NCBI GenBank assembly: GCA_020628165.1
Contig: JAHDFM010000002.1
Coordinates: 59,633 to 118,717 of the forward strand
Source: Bdellovibrionales bacterium
GTDB lineage: Bacteria > Bdellovibrionota > Bdellovibrionia > Bdellovibrionales > UBA1609
Reading direction: 5' to 3'
DNA length: 59,085 nt
Each line of letters starts with the position of its first letter. Position 1 is the first letter of the stretch. Below the pieces are notes generated by a model that made no database searches, had not been told where the DNA came from, and saw nothing but the letters and a program-made list of their open reading frames with translations. Shown here one piece after another: positions 25,764 to 33,782 of this stretch. The position numbers and the translations under genes are program-made.

Positions 25764-26558
25764 ATGAAAAATCTTTTATTAGCTATATTAATGGTCACTG
25801 CACAGTGGGCTCATGCCAAAGTGAGTTACAACGAGGCCAATTGTCACAAAGAAACAGCGGATGAAGCTAAAATCAAAATGGAAGACATGGGTTGGGGGCA
25901 AACGCTTTCACAGATGAAAGAAAAATACACAGCTGTTTATGAGGCTGGTAAAAGATTAGAGCTTCGCGCTTACGTAGAAAACGGTGAATTTATCTTGCCA
26001 GCTGATAATGGGCAAAAGATTGTTCTCAGTGAGAACTTTATTAACAGTGTTCGCTCTCACATAGAAATGGCCTTAACAAGAAAATATGTTGATCATATCT
26101 TTTTCTCAGACATGGGACATGCGCATTTGTTTCTAGAAAAGAATTTGTACGAAGAAAAAGTGAAAGGGTCTGATAGCAAGGACAGAAAATTTTTATATGA
26201 AACCATGCTCAACGATAAAACGACCAAGTTTCTTTATCATACGGCAGAGCAGTTAAAAATGCTTGGTGAAGATAAAAAGCCAGTTAAAGATAGGAAAACT
26301 CAGTGGAGATTTTACACCAGAAACTTAGTAGGAACGAATAAACCATTTGTTCCTTTAGAGGTTGTCTATAATGAAACTCATTCTCACAACACAGCTAGAG
26401 GGGAGAGCTATGAGAAAGACACCTATAGGTATTGGGGGGCTGGGTTTGATATTTCAGCTTCTAAAGACAGCTGTTTTGAGTTCAAACATCAAGGCAATAC
26501 CTATTACTTTGATATATCTCTTTATCACGTCAAATACAGAGACTTATCCGGCTACTAA
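25764..26558 (+). CDS. secreted protein of unknown function
   Basis: A 264-residue protein with a Sec signal (MKNLLLAILMVTAQWAHA). The mature part has three cysteine-poor alpha/beta stretches and several His-rich segments: YVDHIFFSDMGHAHLFLEKNLYE around residue 115 and VVYNETHSHNTARGESYEKD around 210. These could bind a metal, but no known motif is matched. No family is recognised. A ribosome site AAGGGGG precedes the ATG, and a near-palindrome 46 bases upstream may be an operator. It appears monocistronic. Confidence 0.75.
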   Translation: MKNLLLAILMVTAQWAHAKVSYNEANCHKETADEAKIKMEDMGWGQTLSQMKEKYTAVYEAGKRLELRAYVENGEFILPADNGQKIVLSENFINSVRSHIEMALTRKYVDHIFFSDMGHAHLFLEKNLYEEKVKGSDSKDRKFLYETMLNDKTTKFLYHTAEQLKMLGEDKKPVKDRKTQWRFYTRNLVGTNKPFVPLEVVYNETHSHNTARGESYEKDTYRYWGAGFDISASKDSCFEFKHQGNTYYFDISLYHVKYRDLSGY

Positions 26559-26655
26559 GCCCAATGGTTCGTATATTCAAAAAATAAATAACTCTTCAAT
26601 AGACCACTTTTCCTGAGGTGGTCTTAAAAAAACAAATTAATTATATTTAGAAACT

Positions 26656-27834
26656 TCAGATTTTAAATTCACTCTGATAGAGCTCACTGACGTGAGGCAG
26701 GATCACTGAATCTTGCGATGGGCTGATGTACTTTTCAGAGACTCCATCCCAGCCTGTGAACTGATACTCGTTGCCAACCACTCTGTCTAAGAAGTTGGGT
26801 GTGAAACCCACTTTGCCACCCCCAGATGGAATATCAAGTGAGAGGTTTGGTAAACTGAGGCCAGAGGCTCTGCCCCATAATTTTTTTTGAATTTGCAATG
26901 ATTGTTCGACTGGCGTGCGGAAGTGGTCACTTCCTCTTGAAGGGTCACACTGAAACATGTAGTAAGGCTTTACTCGCAAATGCAGAAGGCGTCTTGAAAG
27001 AGCATAAATAAGAGCGGGGTCGTTGTTGACTCCGTTGAGTAAAACCATTTGGTTAAACACGGGCACGCCGTTATCAACCAACATTTCAAGTCGTTCGGCG
27101 GCATCATAAGTGACTTCATTGGGGTGATTAAAGTGAGTCATTAAATAGATAGGCTTGTACTTTTTAAAAATGCCAATGAGCTGTTGATCGATACGCATGG
27201 GGAGAGTTGCAGGAATACGGCTACCAATACGTATGAGCTCTATATGAGGAATGGCGTAGAGATCTTTAAGAATAGTTTCGATTCGTTCATTGGAAAGGGT
27301 GAGTGGGTCTCCGCCAGATATTAACACTTCTTTTATTTGAGAATGTCTTTTAAAGTAGTCAATACTTTGTTCGTATTCACTTTTTTTAACATAAGCTTGG
27401 TCTTTCCCAGTAAAGTGCTTCCTGGTGCAGTAGCGACAGTAAAGGCTGCATAAATCAGTCACTAAAAAAAGGGCACGGTCCGGGTAGCGGTGAAGAACAC
27501 GCGCAGTGGGGGAGTTATTTTTTTCTCCGAGTGGGTCTAATTGCTCTTGCAAGCCAGTCTGCCCTTCTAACGAGTTGGGCATGAAGGTTTGCCTGACAGG
27601 GTCATTGAAGTGTCCTTTTTCAACAAGGCTTGCGTAGTAAGGGGAGACTTCAATTTTAAATTTATTTTTAGAGATTTGAAAACCCTCTTTTTCATTGGTG
27701 CTCAAATCAAAATGCTTTTCAAAGTCTTCCAAAGTTTTTAAGCTATTGCGCAACTGCCACTTCCAATCGTACCAGTTTTCTGGCGTGGTCTTTATAATGG
27801 GCTCATAGCTTTTGAGTTGTACTTTCGTTTTCAT
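26656..27834 (-). CDS. radical SAM aminomutase of the lysine 2,3-aminomutase (KamA) family
   Basis: A 392-residue radical SAM enzyme. The iron-sulfur site C129-x3-C133-x2-C136 lies in DLCSLYCRYCTRKHF. KEVLISGGDPLTLS contacts SAM, and the late SGGGKVGF segment supplies the pyridoxal-phosphate lysine (about residue 341). The N-terminal WYDWKWQLRN and the overall length fit KamA more than the shorter EpmB, so L-lysine to beta-lysine conversion is the best guess. Modification of elongation factor P is the alternative. The gene starts 7 bases after the helicase stop, so it is co-transcribed with the upstream uvrD-like gene. Confidence 0.87.
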   Translation of the reverse strand: MKTKVQLKSYEPIIKTTPENWYDWKWQLRNSLKTLEDFEKHFDLSTNEKEGFQISKNKFKIEVSPYYASLVEKGHFNDPVRQTFMPNSLEGQTGLQEQLDPLGEKNNSPTARVLHRYPDRALFLVTDLCSLYCRYCTRKHFTGKDQAYVKKSEYEQSIDYFKRHSQIKEVLISGGDPLTLSNERIETILKDLYAIPHIELIRIGSRIPATLPMRIDQQLIGIFKKYKPIYLMTHFNHPNEVTYDAAERLEMLVDNGVPVFNQMVLLNGVNNDPALIYALSRRLLHLRVKPYYMFQCDPSRGSDHFRTPVEQSLQIQKKLWGRASGLSLPNLSLDIPSGGGKVGFTPNFLDRVVGNEYQFTGWDGVSEKYISPSQDSVILPHVSELYQSEFKI

Positions 27835-27841
27835 AAATCGT

Positions 27842-30079
27842 TTAAATAATTTCTAAGCGGGCATACTTAACAACAAACTTACGTGTATTTTTGTCGTTAA
27901 ACATCACACTGACTTTTTGTGTGTCGCCGGAGCCTTCCACTTTGAAAATAGCGCCTACACCAAACGTTGGATGCTTCACGCGCATGCCTTTTCTGAAGCC
28001 GTCATCAGCATCGGGGTCGTAAACTTGTTCTTCGTCATAGCTGGGAACAGCATCAAACTCGATACTGTCGTTAGAGTATGAGCGTTTGCTTGAGGCGTAC
28101 TTGTCAAAAAAGCTAGGTCTACGGAAACTGGCTTTAAAGTCGATGTACTGATCTGGGATCTCTTTGATAAATGGGCTTGGTAAAAATTGTTTTTCCTGAC
28201 CCCATATTTTGCGTCGTTTCGCGTAGGTTAAATAAAGGTTTTCTTCAGCACGAGTCATGCCGACATAAGCAAGGCGCCTTTCTTCTTCCATTTTTTCTGG
28301 GTCAGCAGCATCAAGGCTTTGAAAGCTAGGAAACAAACCTTCCTCAAGTCCCACAATAAAGACATTGGGAAACTCAAGACCCTTAGAAATGTGTAAGGTC
28401 ATCAAGGTAACGGCATCGGCAAATTGATCAACTTTATCGAGGTCAGAGACCAAAGACATTTCTTCTAAGTAGTTTTGTAGGGTGGCATCTTCTCCGCGTT
28501 CATTTTCAAATTGCACAAGAGCGTTGTTGAGTTCTTCTAAGTTATCAATTCTGTTTTGGGCTTCACTGGTGTTCTCTAACTTTAATTTAACTACATACTG
28601 AGTTTTATCTAAAATGCTTTTGTATAAATCAGACAAAGTCAGCACGTGACTTTCAGAGATCACTCCTTGAATTAAGTTGTAAAAGTTAACAAGCTTTTTT
28701 CCTGTGCCAGAGTTAACCACTTTGTTTTCTGTGGCGCGCATGCAAGCTTCAAGTAAAGAGATGTTTTCTCTTTGGGTGAGGTCTTCTAGTTTTGTGACGG
28801 TGGTTTTGCCAATCCCTCTGGCAGGAGTATTTATAATTCGTTTGATGGCATTGTCGTCTTTTGGGTTTAATACAACTTTTAAATAGCTAATGATGTCTTT
28901 GATTTCCAAGCGATCATAAAAGCGCATACCGCCGACGAGTTTATAAGGAATAGATTTTGTTCGTAATTGTTCTTCAAGCACTCGTGATTGAGCATTGGTT
29001 CTGTAAAAAATGGCACAATCTTTATAGTTGTAACCCTTTTGGTCATGCAAGTTTTCAATTTCTTTGATGGCGTACTTAGCTTCTTCGTACTCATCCATTT
29101 CTTCTTTGACGGTGATCAGCGAGCCGTCGTTGTTTTCTGAAAACAGCACCTTGTCTTTGCGTTGCGTATTATTTTGAATGATCGCAGATGCTGCCGAGAC
29201 AATATTTTTAGTCGATCGATAATTTTGTTCGAGCTTAAAGGTTTGTGCTTTTAAAAAATCTTTTTCAAAATTTAAAATGTTGCTGATATCAGCTCCACGC
29301 CAACTGTAAATAGACTGATCTTCATCTCCGACAACGCAAAGGTTTTTATGTTGTTGGCTGAGCATCTTAACAATTAAGTACTGTATTTTATTGGTGTCTT
29401 GATACTCATCGACCATGATGTATTTAAATTGGTCTTGATAGTGTTTGAGCACTTGAGGGCTCGAAACAAAAAGTTGATAGGTTTTTAACAAAAGATCGTT
29501 GAAGTCGAGTGCGTTCGATTTTTTCATCTCTTGTTCATAGGTGGAATACACAAGTAGACTTTGTTCATCCATGAGTGATGAAAAATTTTGGCTCACTTCT
29601 TCCGGTGTGAGCCCTAACATTTTAGCCTGATTGATTTTGCTTTTGAAACTTTTAGCCGGATAAATTTTGTCGTTGATGTTCATAAAGCGCAGAATTTTTT
29701 TGATGGTGGCGAGTTGATCGCTATCATCATAGATTGTGAATTGTGGATTATAGCCGATGTATTCAATATGGCTTCTTAAAATCTTCACACAAATTGAGTG
29801 AAAGGTGCTGATCCACAAGTCATTAAACAAAGGAATATCAAAGGAAGAGAGCAGCTGAATCACTCGATCTTTCATCTCTCTGGCAGCTTTATTGGTGAAG
29901 GTCACCGCCAAGATTTCATGGGGTGAGGCTAGGCCTTGAGTGATCATATGGGCCATGCGGTAGGTGAGAACTCGAGTTTTTCCAGAGCCTGCTCCAGCTA
30001 AAATAAGGACGGGCCCTTCTGTTGTCGTTGCAGCCTGAACCTGCACAGGGTTAAGAGAGTTTTCAATAAAATCAGTCAT
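27842..30079 (-). CDS. UvrD/PcrA-type superfamily 1 DNA helicase
   Basis: A 3'-5' DNA helicase for repair and replication restart. The 745-residue protein has NPVQVQAATTTEGPVLILAG and Walker A AGAGSGKTR (about 29-37). VTFTNKAAREMKDR (Ia), VDEYQDTNKIQY (II), GDEDQSIYSWRGA (III), LEQNYRST (IV), VTLMTLHISKGLEFPNVFI (V) and RRLAYVGMTRAEENLYL (VI) follow. The C-terminal 50 residues (GMRVKHPTFGVGAIFKVEG) form the Tudor-like tail of PcrA/UvrD that binds RNA polymerase. It is the first gene of a two-gene operon with the KamA-family gene. Confidence 0.95.
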   Translation of the reverse strand: MTDFIENSLNPVQVQAATTTEGPVLILAGAGSGKTRVLTYRMAHMITQGLASPHEILAVTFTNKAAREMKDRVIQLLSSFDIPLFNDLWISTFHSICVKILRSHIEYIGYNPQFTIYDDSDQLATIKKILRFMNINDKIYPAKSFKSKINQAKMLGLTPEEVSQNFSSLMDEQSLLVYSTYEQEMKKSNALDFNDLLLKTYQLFVSSPQVLKHYQDQFKYIMVDEYQDTNKIQYLIVKMLSQQHKNLCVVGDEDQSIYSWRGADISNILNFEKDFLKAQTFKLEQNYRSTKNIVSAASAIIQNNTQRKDKVLFSENNDGSLITVKEEMDEYEEAKYAIKEIENLHDQKGYNYKDCAIFYRTNAQSRVLEEQLRTKSIPYKLVGGMRFYDRLEIKDIISYLKVVLNPKDDNAIKRIINTPARGIGKTTVTKLEDLTQRENISLLEACMRATENKVVNSGTGKKLVNFYNLIQGVISESHVLTLSDLYKSILDKTQYVVKLKLENTSEAQNRIDNLEELNNALVQFENERGEDATLQNYLEEMSLVSDLDKVDQFADAVTLMTLHISKGLEFPNVFIVGLEEGLFPSFQSLDAADPEKMEEERRLAYVGMTRAEENLYLTYAKRRKIWGQEKQFLPSPFIKEIPDQYIDFKASFRRPSFFDKYASSKRSYSNDSIEFDAVPSYDEEQVYDPDADDGFRKGMRVKHPTFGVGAIFKVEGSGDTQKVSVMFNDKNTRKFVVKYARLEII

Positions 30080-30205
30080 TTACGTGTTTCCTGGTGGTCT
30101 ACTTGGTTTTGTTAATGCTCGGCAAAATATTTTGCTTGAGCCCAAGGTGAATATAGAGTAGTTTGCCATTTTAAAGCAATATTATACATATAAAGGGTAT
30201 AGAGC

Positions 30206-30511
30206 ATGGCCAAGAAAAGTGCAATTAACAAAAACTTACGCCGATTAGAGATGTCAAAAAAGCAGGGTCCAAAACGTGCTGAATTAAGAAAAGCGGCTGT
30301 AAACATGAATCTTTCAGAAGAAGAAAGATGGGAAGCCAGAGTTCAATTGCAAAAGATGAAAAGAAATGGCTCACCTTCACGTGTTGTGAACAGATGTCAG
30401 GTGACTGGTCGTCCAAGAGGCGTTTACAGAAAGTTTGGTTTGTCTCGTATTGCTTTCCGTGAACTTGCTTCTTCAGGTCAGCTACCAGGAGTGACAAAAG
30501 CATCTTGGTAA
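30206..30511 (+). CDS. rpsN: 30S ribosomal protein S14, zinc-independent type
   Basis: A 101-residue S14. It starts AKKSAINKN and carries [21 protein letters not shown]-type core (here [12 protein letters not shown]), ending LPGVTKASW. The Cys pairs of the zinc-binding form are absent, so this is the long C-minus type. It stands alone between a helicase and an unknown gene instead of within a ribosomal operon, so it may be a relocated or additional copy. A terminator follows directly. Confidence 0.97.
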   Translation: MAKKSAINKNLRRLEMSKKQGPKRAELRKAAVNMNLSEEERWEARVQLQKMKRNGSPSRVVNRCQVTGRPRGVYRKFGLSRIAFRELASSGQLPGVTKASW

Positions 30512-30544
30512 TCACCAAAATTTAAAAATATTAATTTGATCAAA

Positions 30545-30573
30545 GCCACTCAAAAACAGAGTGGTTTTTTTTG
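30545..30573 (+). terminator. rho-independent terminator after rpsN
   Basis: GCCACTC and GAGTGG(T) stem around AAAAACA, followed by eight T. Confidence 0.9.
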
Positions 30574-30602
30574 TACTCTAAATCAAAACCTTAAGCATAA
30601 CA

Positions 30603-30647
30603 GTTATTCTGAGTGCAACCGTCATCCTGAGCGGAGCGAAGGACCTA
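30603..30647. repeat. palindromic intergenic repeat, copy D (left arm, partly doubled)
   Basis: GTCATCCTGAGCGGAGCGAA then GGACCTA at 30621-30647, preceded by a shortened echo GTTATTCTGAGTGCAACC at 30603. No right arm is seen within 100 bases. Confidence 0.75.
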
Positions 30648-30818
30648 ACTCATACTTCGAAAGAAAACCTCTAATACAAATTTAAATAAGCCTATGAAAT
30701 AACTTTAGAGTCCTAAAAATAGTCCACTTGTATTATCTATAAACTACGATCTCCCTTATTTAACGCTACGAATGTCATTTATCTTTTAATGGAACATACA
30801 AAACTTAATGGGAGACTT

Positions 30819-31367
30819 ATGAAACCAATTATCTTATCAATACTTATTTTATTTTCAGCAAGCTTATTTGCTAATGAAAAAAACGTACAATTGTCTGAAG
30901 TCATATGCGTGGGAGAAGGCATTCGTGAAAACGAGCAAGGCAAAGTTTATGGCACCAATGCAAATTTATTTTTAAAAATAGATCATATGCAAAGTGGGCG
31001 TATAAAGTTGCGTGAAATGTATGGTCACATTCTTTTGGCTGACAAATACACCCTGGAAGCAGAGGCCACTGACAGTGCAATGTATAGTGTATGGTCTCAT
31101 TATGGGGTCTTTAACCACAAGAACTTATGGAATAACGAAAAGTATGACCCTAGGAAATACAAAGGTTACACTCAAATCCCTGACGTTCAAACAACTATGT
31201 CTAAAAACAGTGAAGGTGGAATGTGGGGTGATTTCGTCTTAGACTTACAAGAAACATTAACAAAAGATATGAACTTTGATGCTCATTATATTTTTCAAGA
31301 TGGTGGACATAGAGGTGGAACTGTCGACTTCACTTGCACTGTTAACTATGTTTATCAAGCAGGGTAA
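30819..31367 (+). CDS. small secreted protein of unknown function
   Basis: A 182-residue protein with a Sec signal (MKPIILSILILFSASLFA) and a mature beta-rich domain of about 160 residues. Two cysteines, one near the start (EVICVGEG) and one at the end (DFTCTVNYVYQAG), could form a disulfide closing a beta sandwich. No family is recognised. The start is the ATG after GGGAGA; the in-frame ATG ten codons upstream has no ribosome site. It appears monocistronic, with a terminator that overlaps the 3' end of the convergent cyclophilin gene. Confidence 0.77.
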   Translation: MKPIILSILILFSASLFANEKNVQLSEVICVGEGIRENEQGKVYGTNANLFLKIDHMQSGRIKLREMYGHILLADKYTLEAEATDSAMYSVWSHYGVFNHKNLWNNEKYDPRKYKGYTQIPDVQTTMSKNSEGGMWGDFVLDLQETLTKDMNFDAHYIFQDGGHRGGTVDFTCTVNYVYQAG

Positions 31368-31427
31368 GGTTCATCAAAAAAGGCTGATTGAATTAGCAAC
31401 CAGCCTTTAAATAAAAGTTAGAAAGGA

Positions 31428-31456
31428 GCCACTTATTTAAGTGGCTTTTTATTTTT
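31428..31456 (+). terminator. terminator overlapping the 3' end of the convergent cyclophilin gene
   Basis: GCCACTT and AAGTGGC stem around ATTT, then TTTTTATTTTT. The stem contains the last codons and stop of the minus-strand gene, so both genes share it. Confidence 0.8.
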
Positions 31457-32116
31457 ATCAGAATTTAAAAAAGATATCTTTTTAATGATAACAGGTTTTA
31501 GTGGCTTTTCATTTTGAGTTTTAGTGGTGGCAATTTTCTCTAAGGTTGCGTTGCTTTCTTTCAAAAGCTTATCATCATTTTGAATGAAGCCACCAAAAAC
31601 AGTGTAACCCCAATTCATGTCTTTTTTGAATTTACTTTTATTTTTTGGGTCTTTGAGTTCGCTTTTATTGTAGTAATCTAAAAAAGCATTGTCTTTATGA
31701 TTTATAAAAAACTGTGATGTAGCAGAGTGGGGATCGTTGGTTCTCGCCATAGAAATAGTGCCTTTTTTATTGATGACGTCGGTGTCTGCTTTTTTAAACT
31801 CAAAGTTAGCTTTACCTTCATTCTTTATGGGAGCTTTAGTGCTTTTTTTAACATGCTGGCCTTTCTTTCCAAGCTCAAAACCACCACCCTGTATCATGAA
31901 GTTATTGATCACTCTATGGAAAATAGTTCCATTGTAGTAACCTTCGTTCATATAATTTACAAAATTGCCGACTGTGTTTTTGGCTTGTTTGTCATTGAGT
32001 TCTAAATACATATTTCCTAAGTTAGTTTCGATTTTAATTTGTTTATTAGGTGATGCATAACCTGTTGTTGCAAATAAAAATATAAAGATAGAAATAAGAA
32101 CTTGAGACTTAAGCAT
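31433..32116 (-). CDS. exported cyclophilin-type peptidyl-prolyl isomerase
   Basis: Catalyses proline isomerisation in the periplasm. The 227-residue product has a signal peptide (MLKSQVLISIFIFLFATTGYA) and a cyclophilin fold. Key segments are NFVNYMNEGYYNGTIFHRVINNFMIQGGG (catalytic Arg in FHRV), KKGTISMARTNDPHSATSQFFINHKDNAFLD and WGYTVFGGFIQ. An insertion of about 20 charged residues (KSELKDPKNKSKFKKDMN) precedes the last motif, as in PpiA-like bacterial forms. It is 15 bases downstream of the FMN reductase gene, so co-transcribed. Confidence 0.92.
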   Translation of the reverse strand: MLKSQVLISIFIFLFATTGYASPNKQIKIETNLGNMYLELNDKQAKNTVGNFVNYMNEGYYNGTIFHRVINNFMIQGGGFELGKKGQHVKKSTKAPIKNEGKANFEFKKADTDVINKKGTISMARTNDPHSATSQFFINHKDNAFLDYYNKSELKDPKNKSKFKKDMNWGYTVFGGFIQNDDKLLKESNATLEKIATTKTQNEKPLKPVIIKKISFLNSDKNKKPLK

Positions 32117-32130
32117 GTTCGCTCCTGGTG

Positions 32131-32700
32131 TTAGTTGTTAAAAAAGTTTGCAGATAATTTGTTGTCGTTAAGGCCTTTAATGAACTTGGCAAAATTGTTT
32201 GCTTGGACTGTCAGTAGTTCGTTGACAGTGTCGTCATGAATTTTTCCGTCTTTAAGAACATTCCATACATTGATTAGGAACACACGATTTGGAAAGATAA
32301 AAGCATTTCGGTAACCAAAGACCTGCTGTAAGTGCTCAACGGGCCTTAGTCCACCAAACTGCCCACCAAGGCCAATAAAGGCGACCGGTCGATATTCAAA
32401 TGTTTTTGGGTAACTCCAAAAATCAATAAAGTATTTAAGAGCACCTGGCATTGAGCCATTGTACTCAGGGCAAATGACAAGGACGCCTTCAGCTGAGTTT
32501 AACTTTTCAATGGCTTCTGTCACGGCGGCTGGTTTTGTACCATCTCCATAACTTTGTCCGCTGAGTTCTTGCAAAGGAAGAGCTTCTAAATTTATGATTT
32601 CAACCTGTGCAAAGTTTTTCTCGTAAAGTGGTTTAACAAGTTTTGCAACTTCGTGAGAGCGCGAACCCGGGCGGTTCGTGCCACTGATGATATAAAACAT
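32131..32700 (-). CDS. NAD(P)H-dependent FMN reductase family protein
   Basis: A flavodoxin-like reductase of 189 residues. SGTNRPGSRSHEVAKLV is the FMN phosphate loop and ICPEYNGSMPGALKYFIDF the family signature; FIGLGGQFGGLRPVEHLQQVF contacts the flavin. It belongs to the broad SsuE/ChrR/ArsH-like family (PF03358), which reduces FMN, quinones or chromate. The substrate cannot be told. The neighbours are the exported M48-type lipoprotein upstream and cyclophilin downstream, with short gaps on the same strand. Confidence 0.9.
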   Translation of the reverse strand: MFYIISGTNRPGSRSHEVAKLVKPLYEKNFAQVEIINLEALPLQELSGQSYGDGTKPAAVTEAIEKLNSAEGVLVICPEYNGSMPGALKYFIDFWSYPKTFEYRPVAFIGLGGQFGGLRPVEHLQQVFGYRNAFIFPNRVFLINVWNVLKDGKIHDDTVNELLTVQANNFAKFIKGLNDNKLSANFFNN

Positions 32701-32716
32701 AATGTGTGATCCTTAG

Positions 32717-33751
32717 TTAAGACTGTTGACTGCGAGCTTCAGCACGAGCTTTGGCTTTAGCAGCTACTTGTTTAGCATAGGCTCGGTACTGTTCAAATGT
32801 TTTTGAAGAAATTTGACCATTTGCATTTCGTGCTTCGCCAGCCATCATCATCATTTGATTGACGCGCTCTTGGCTTGGAGGGTGCGTACTCATGGCATCA
32901 GCAATGCCACTTAACATACCGCCACCTTGTTTGCGTTTTTTCTCCATATCTAAAAGTTTATTGTAAAAGCGTCCAACATGATCCTTGTGGTAACCTGCTT
33001 TTACAGATGTTCTAAATCCGATACGGTCGGCTTCCATTTCATCTTCTCGAGAGTTGGCCATGAAGCCATATTTAGTGACCAAAAGGCCGCCAGCCACTCC
33101 GAGCATAGCTCCAGTTTTCGTTGCTTTTGTTAAACACTCTTTGTCACGGCTGTCGCACATAAGGCGTCCAACACCGACACCAAGTAATCCACCTAAGGCG
33201 ACTCCACCAAGCGTCCATAACAAACTTTTCTTTTGTGATTTTTGTTGGAGGTACATTCTTTCAGCTGTGTGCCTTGCTTGTATGTGGCCAACTTCATGTC
33301 CAATCACGCCGGCAAGCTCGGCTTCTGAATCGGCCATAGCTATAAGTGGGGCTGTGACATAAACAGTGCCAGCAGGCAAGGCGAAAGCATTGATGCCAGC
33401 AGAGTCAACGACAGTAAAGTTGTAAGAGTAAGGGTTGCCCACTAAGCCGTTTGCTTGAACTATTTTCTGACCAACACGAGTTATATAATTTTGAAAGCCA
33501 GAGTGTTGAATTGGCGGGTAGTCTTTAGCCATCTTAGGAATGTACTCAGCCGTCATTTGTTTTTCTTCGGCTGGAGTGATGCCCACTTGTTGACCGCTAT
33601 TGTCTCCTTCGCGGTGACGATCACTGGTGGACGTGGTGGCACAACCTGCAAGTAAAATTGGAGAAGCCTGTAAAAAAGCTCTTCGTCCAGCACGTGTTGA
33701 AATTATGCGTTTTAAATCTTTTTCAAGTTCATTTAAATTTAATTTATCCAT
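32717..33751 (-). CDS. M48-family zinc metallopeptidase lipoprotein
   Basis: A 344-residue peptidase of the BepA/LoiP-like M48 group. The N-terminus is unusual: about 22 cytoplasmic-looking residues, then RRAFLQASPILLAGC. This combines a twin-arginine-like pair (Arg23-Arg24) with a perfect lipobox at Cys37. The zinc site HEVGH is at 152-156, and the third ligand is in SREDEMEADRIGF. Between them are two Gly-rich hydrophobic segments (LGGVALGGLLGVGVG and GAMLGVAGGLLV). It is probably membrane-anchored in the envelope and active in outer-membrane protein quality control. It is first of three minus-strand genes with short gaps. Confidence 0.92.
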   Translation of the reverse strand: MDKLNLNELEKDLKRIISTRAGRRAFLQASPILLAGCATTSTSDRHREGDNSGQQVGITPAEEKQMTAEYIPKMAKDYPPIQHSGFQNYITRVGQKIVQANGLVGNPYSYNFTVVDSAGINAFALPAGTVYVTAPLIAMADSEAELAGVIGHEVGHIQARHTAERMYLQQKSQKKSLLWTLGGVALGGLLGVGVGRLMCDSRDKECLTKATKTGAMLGVAGGLLVTKYGFMANSREDEMEADRIGFRTSVKAGYHKDHVGRFYNKLLDMEKKRKQGGGMLSGIADAMSTHPPSQERVNQMMMMAGEARNANGQISSKTFEQYRAYAKQVAAKAKARAEARSQQS

Positions 33752-33782
33752 ATTAAAAAAGTAAATGAACTTAATATGAAAG

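Noticed and set aside
26601-26624. AGACCAC/GTGGTCT hairpin after the gene at 25764
   Set aside because: It is followed by A rather than T on the plus strand and has no T-run on the minus strand, so it is not accepted as an intrinsic terminator.
30112-30205. Zur box upstream of rpsN
   Set aside because: AATATTATACATATAAA has some dyad-like character but lacks the conserved halves of known Zur sites.
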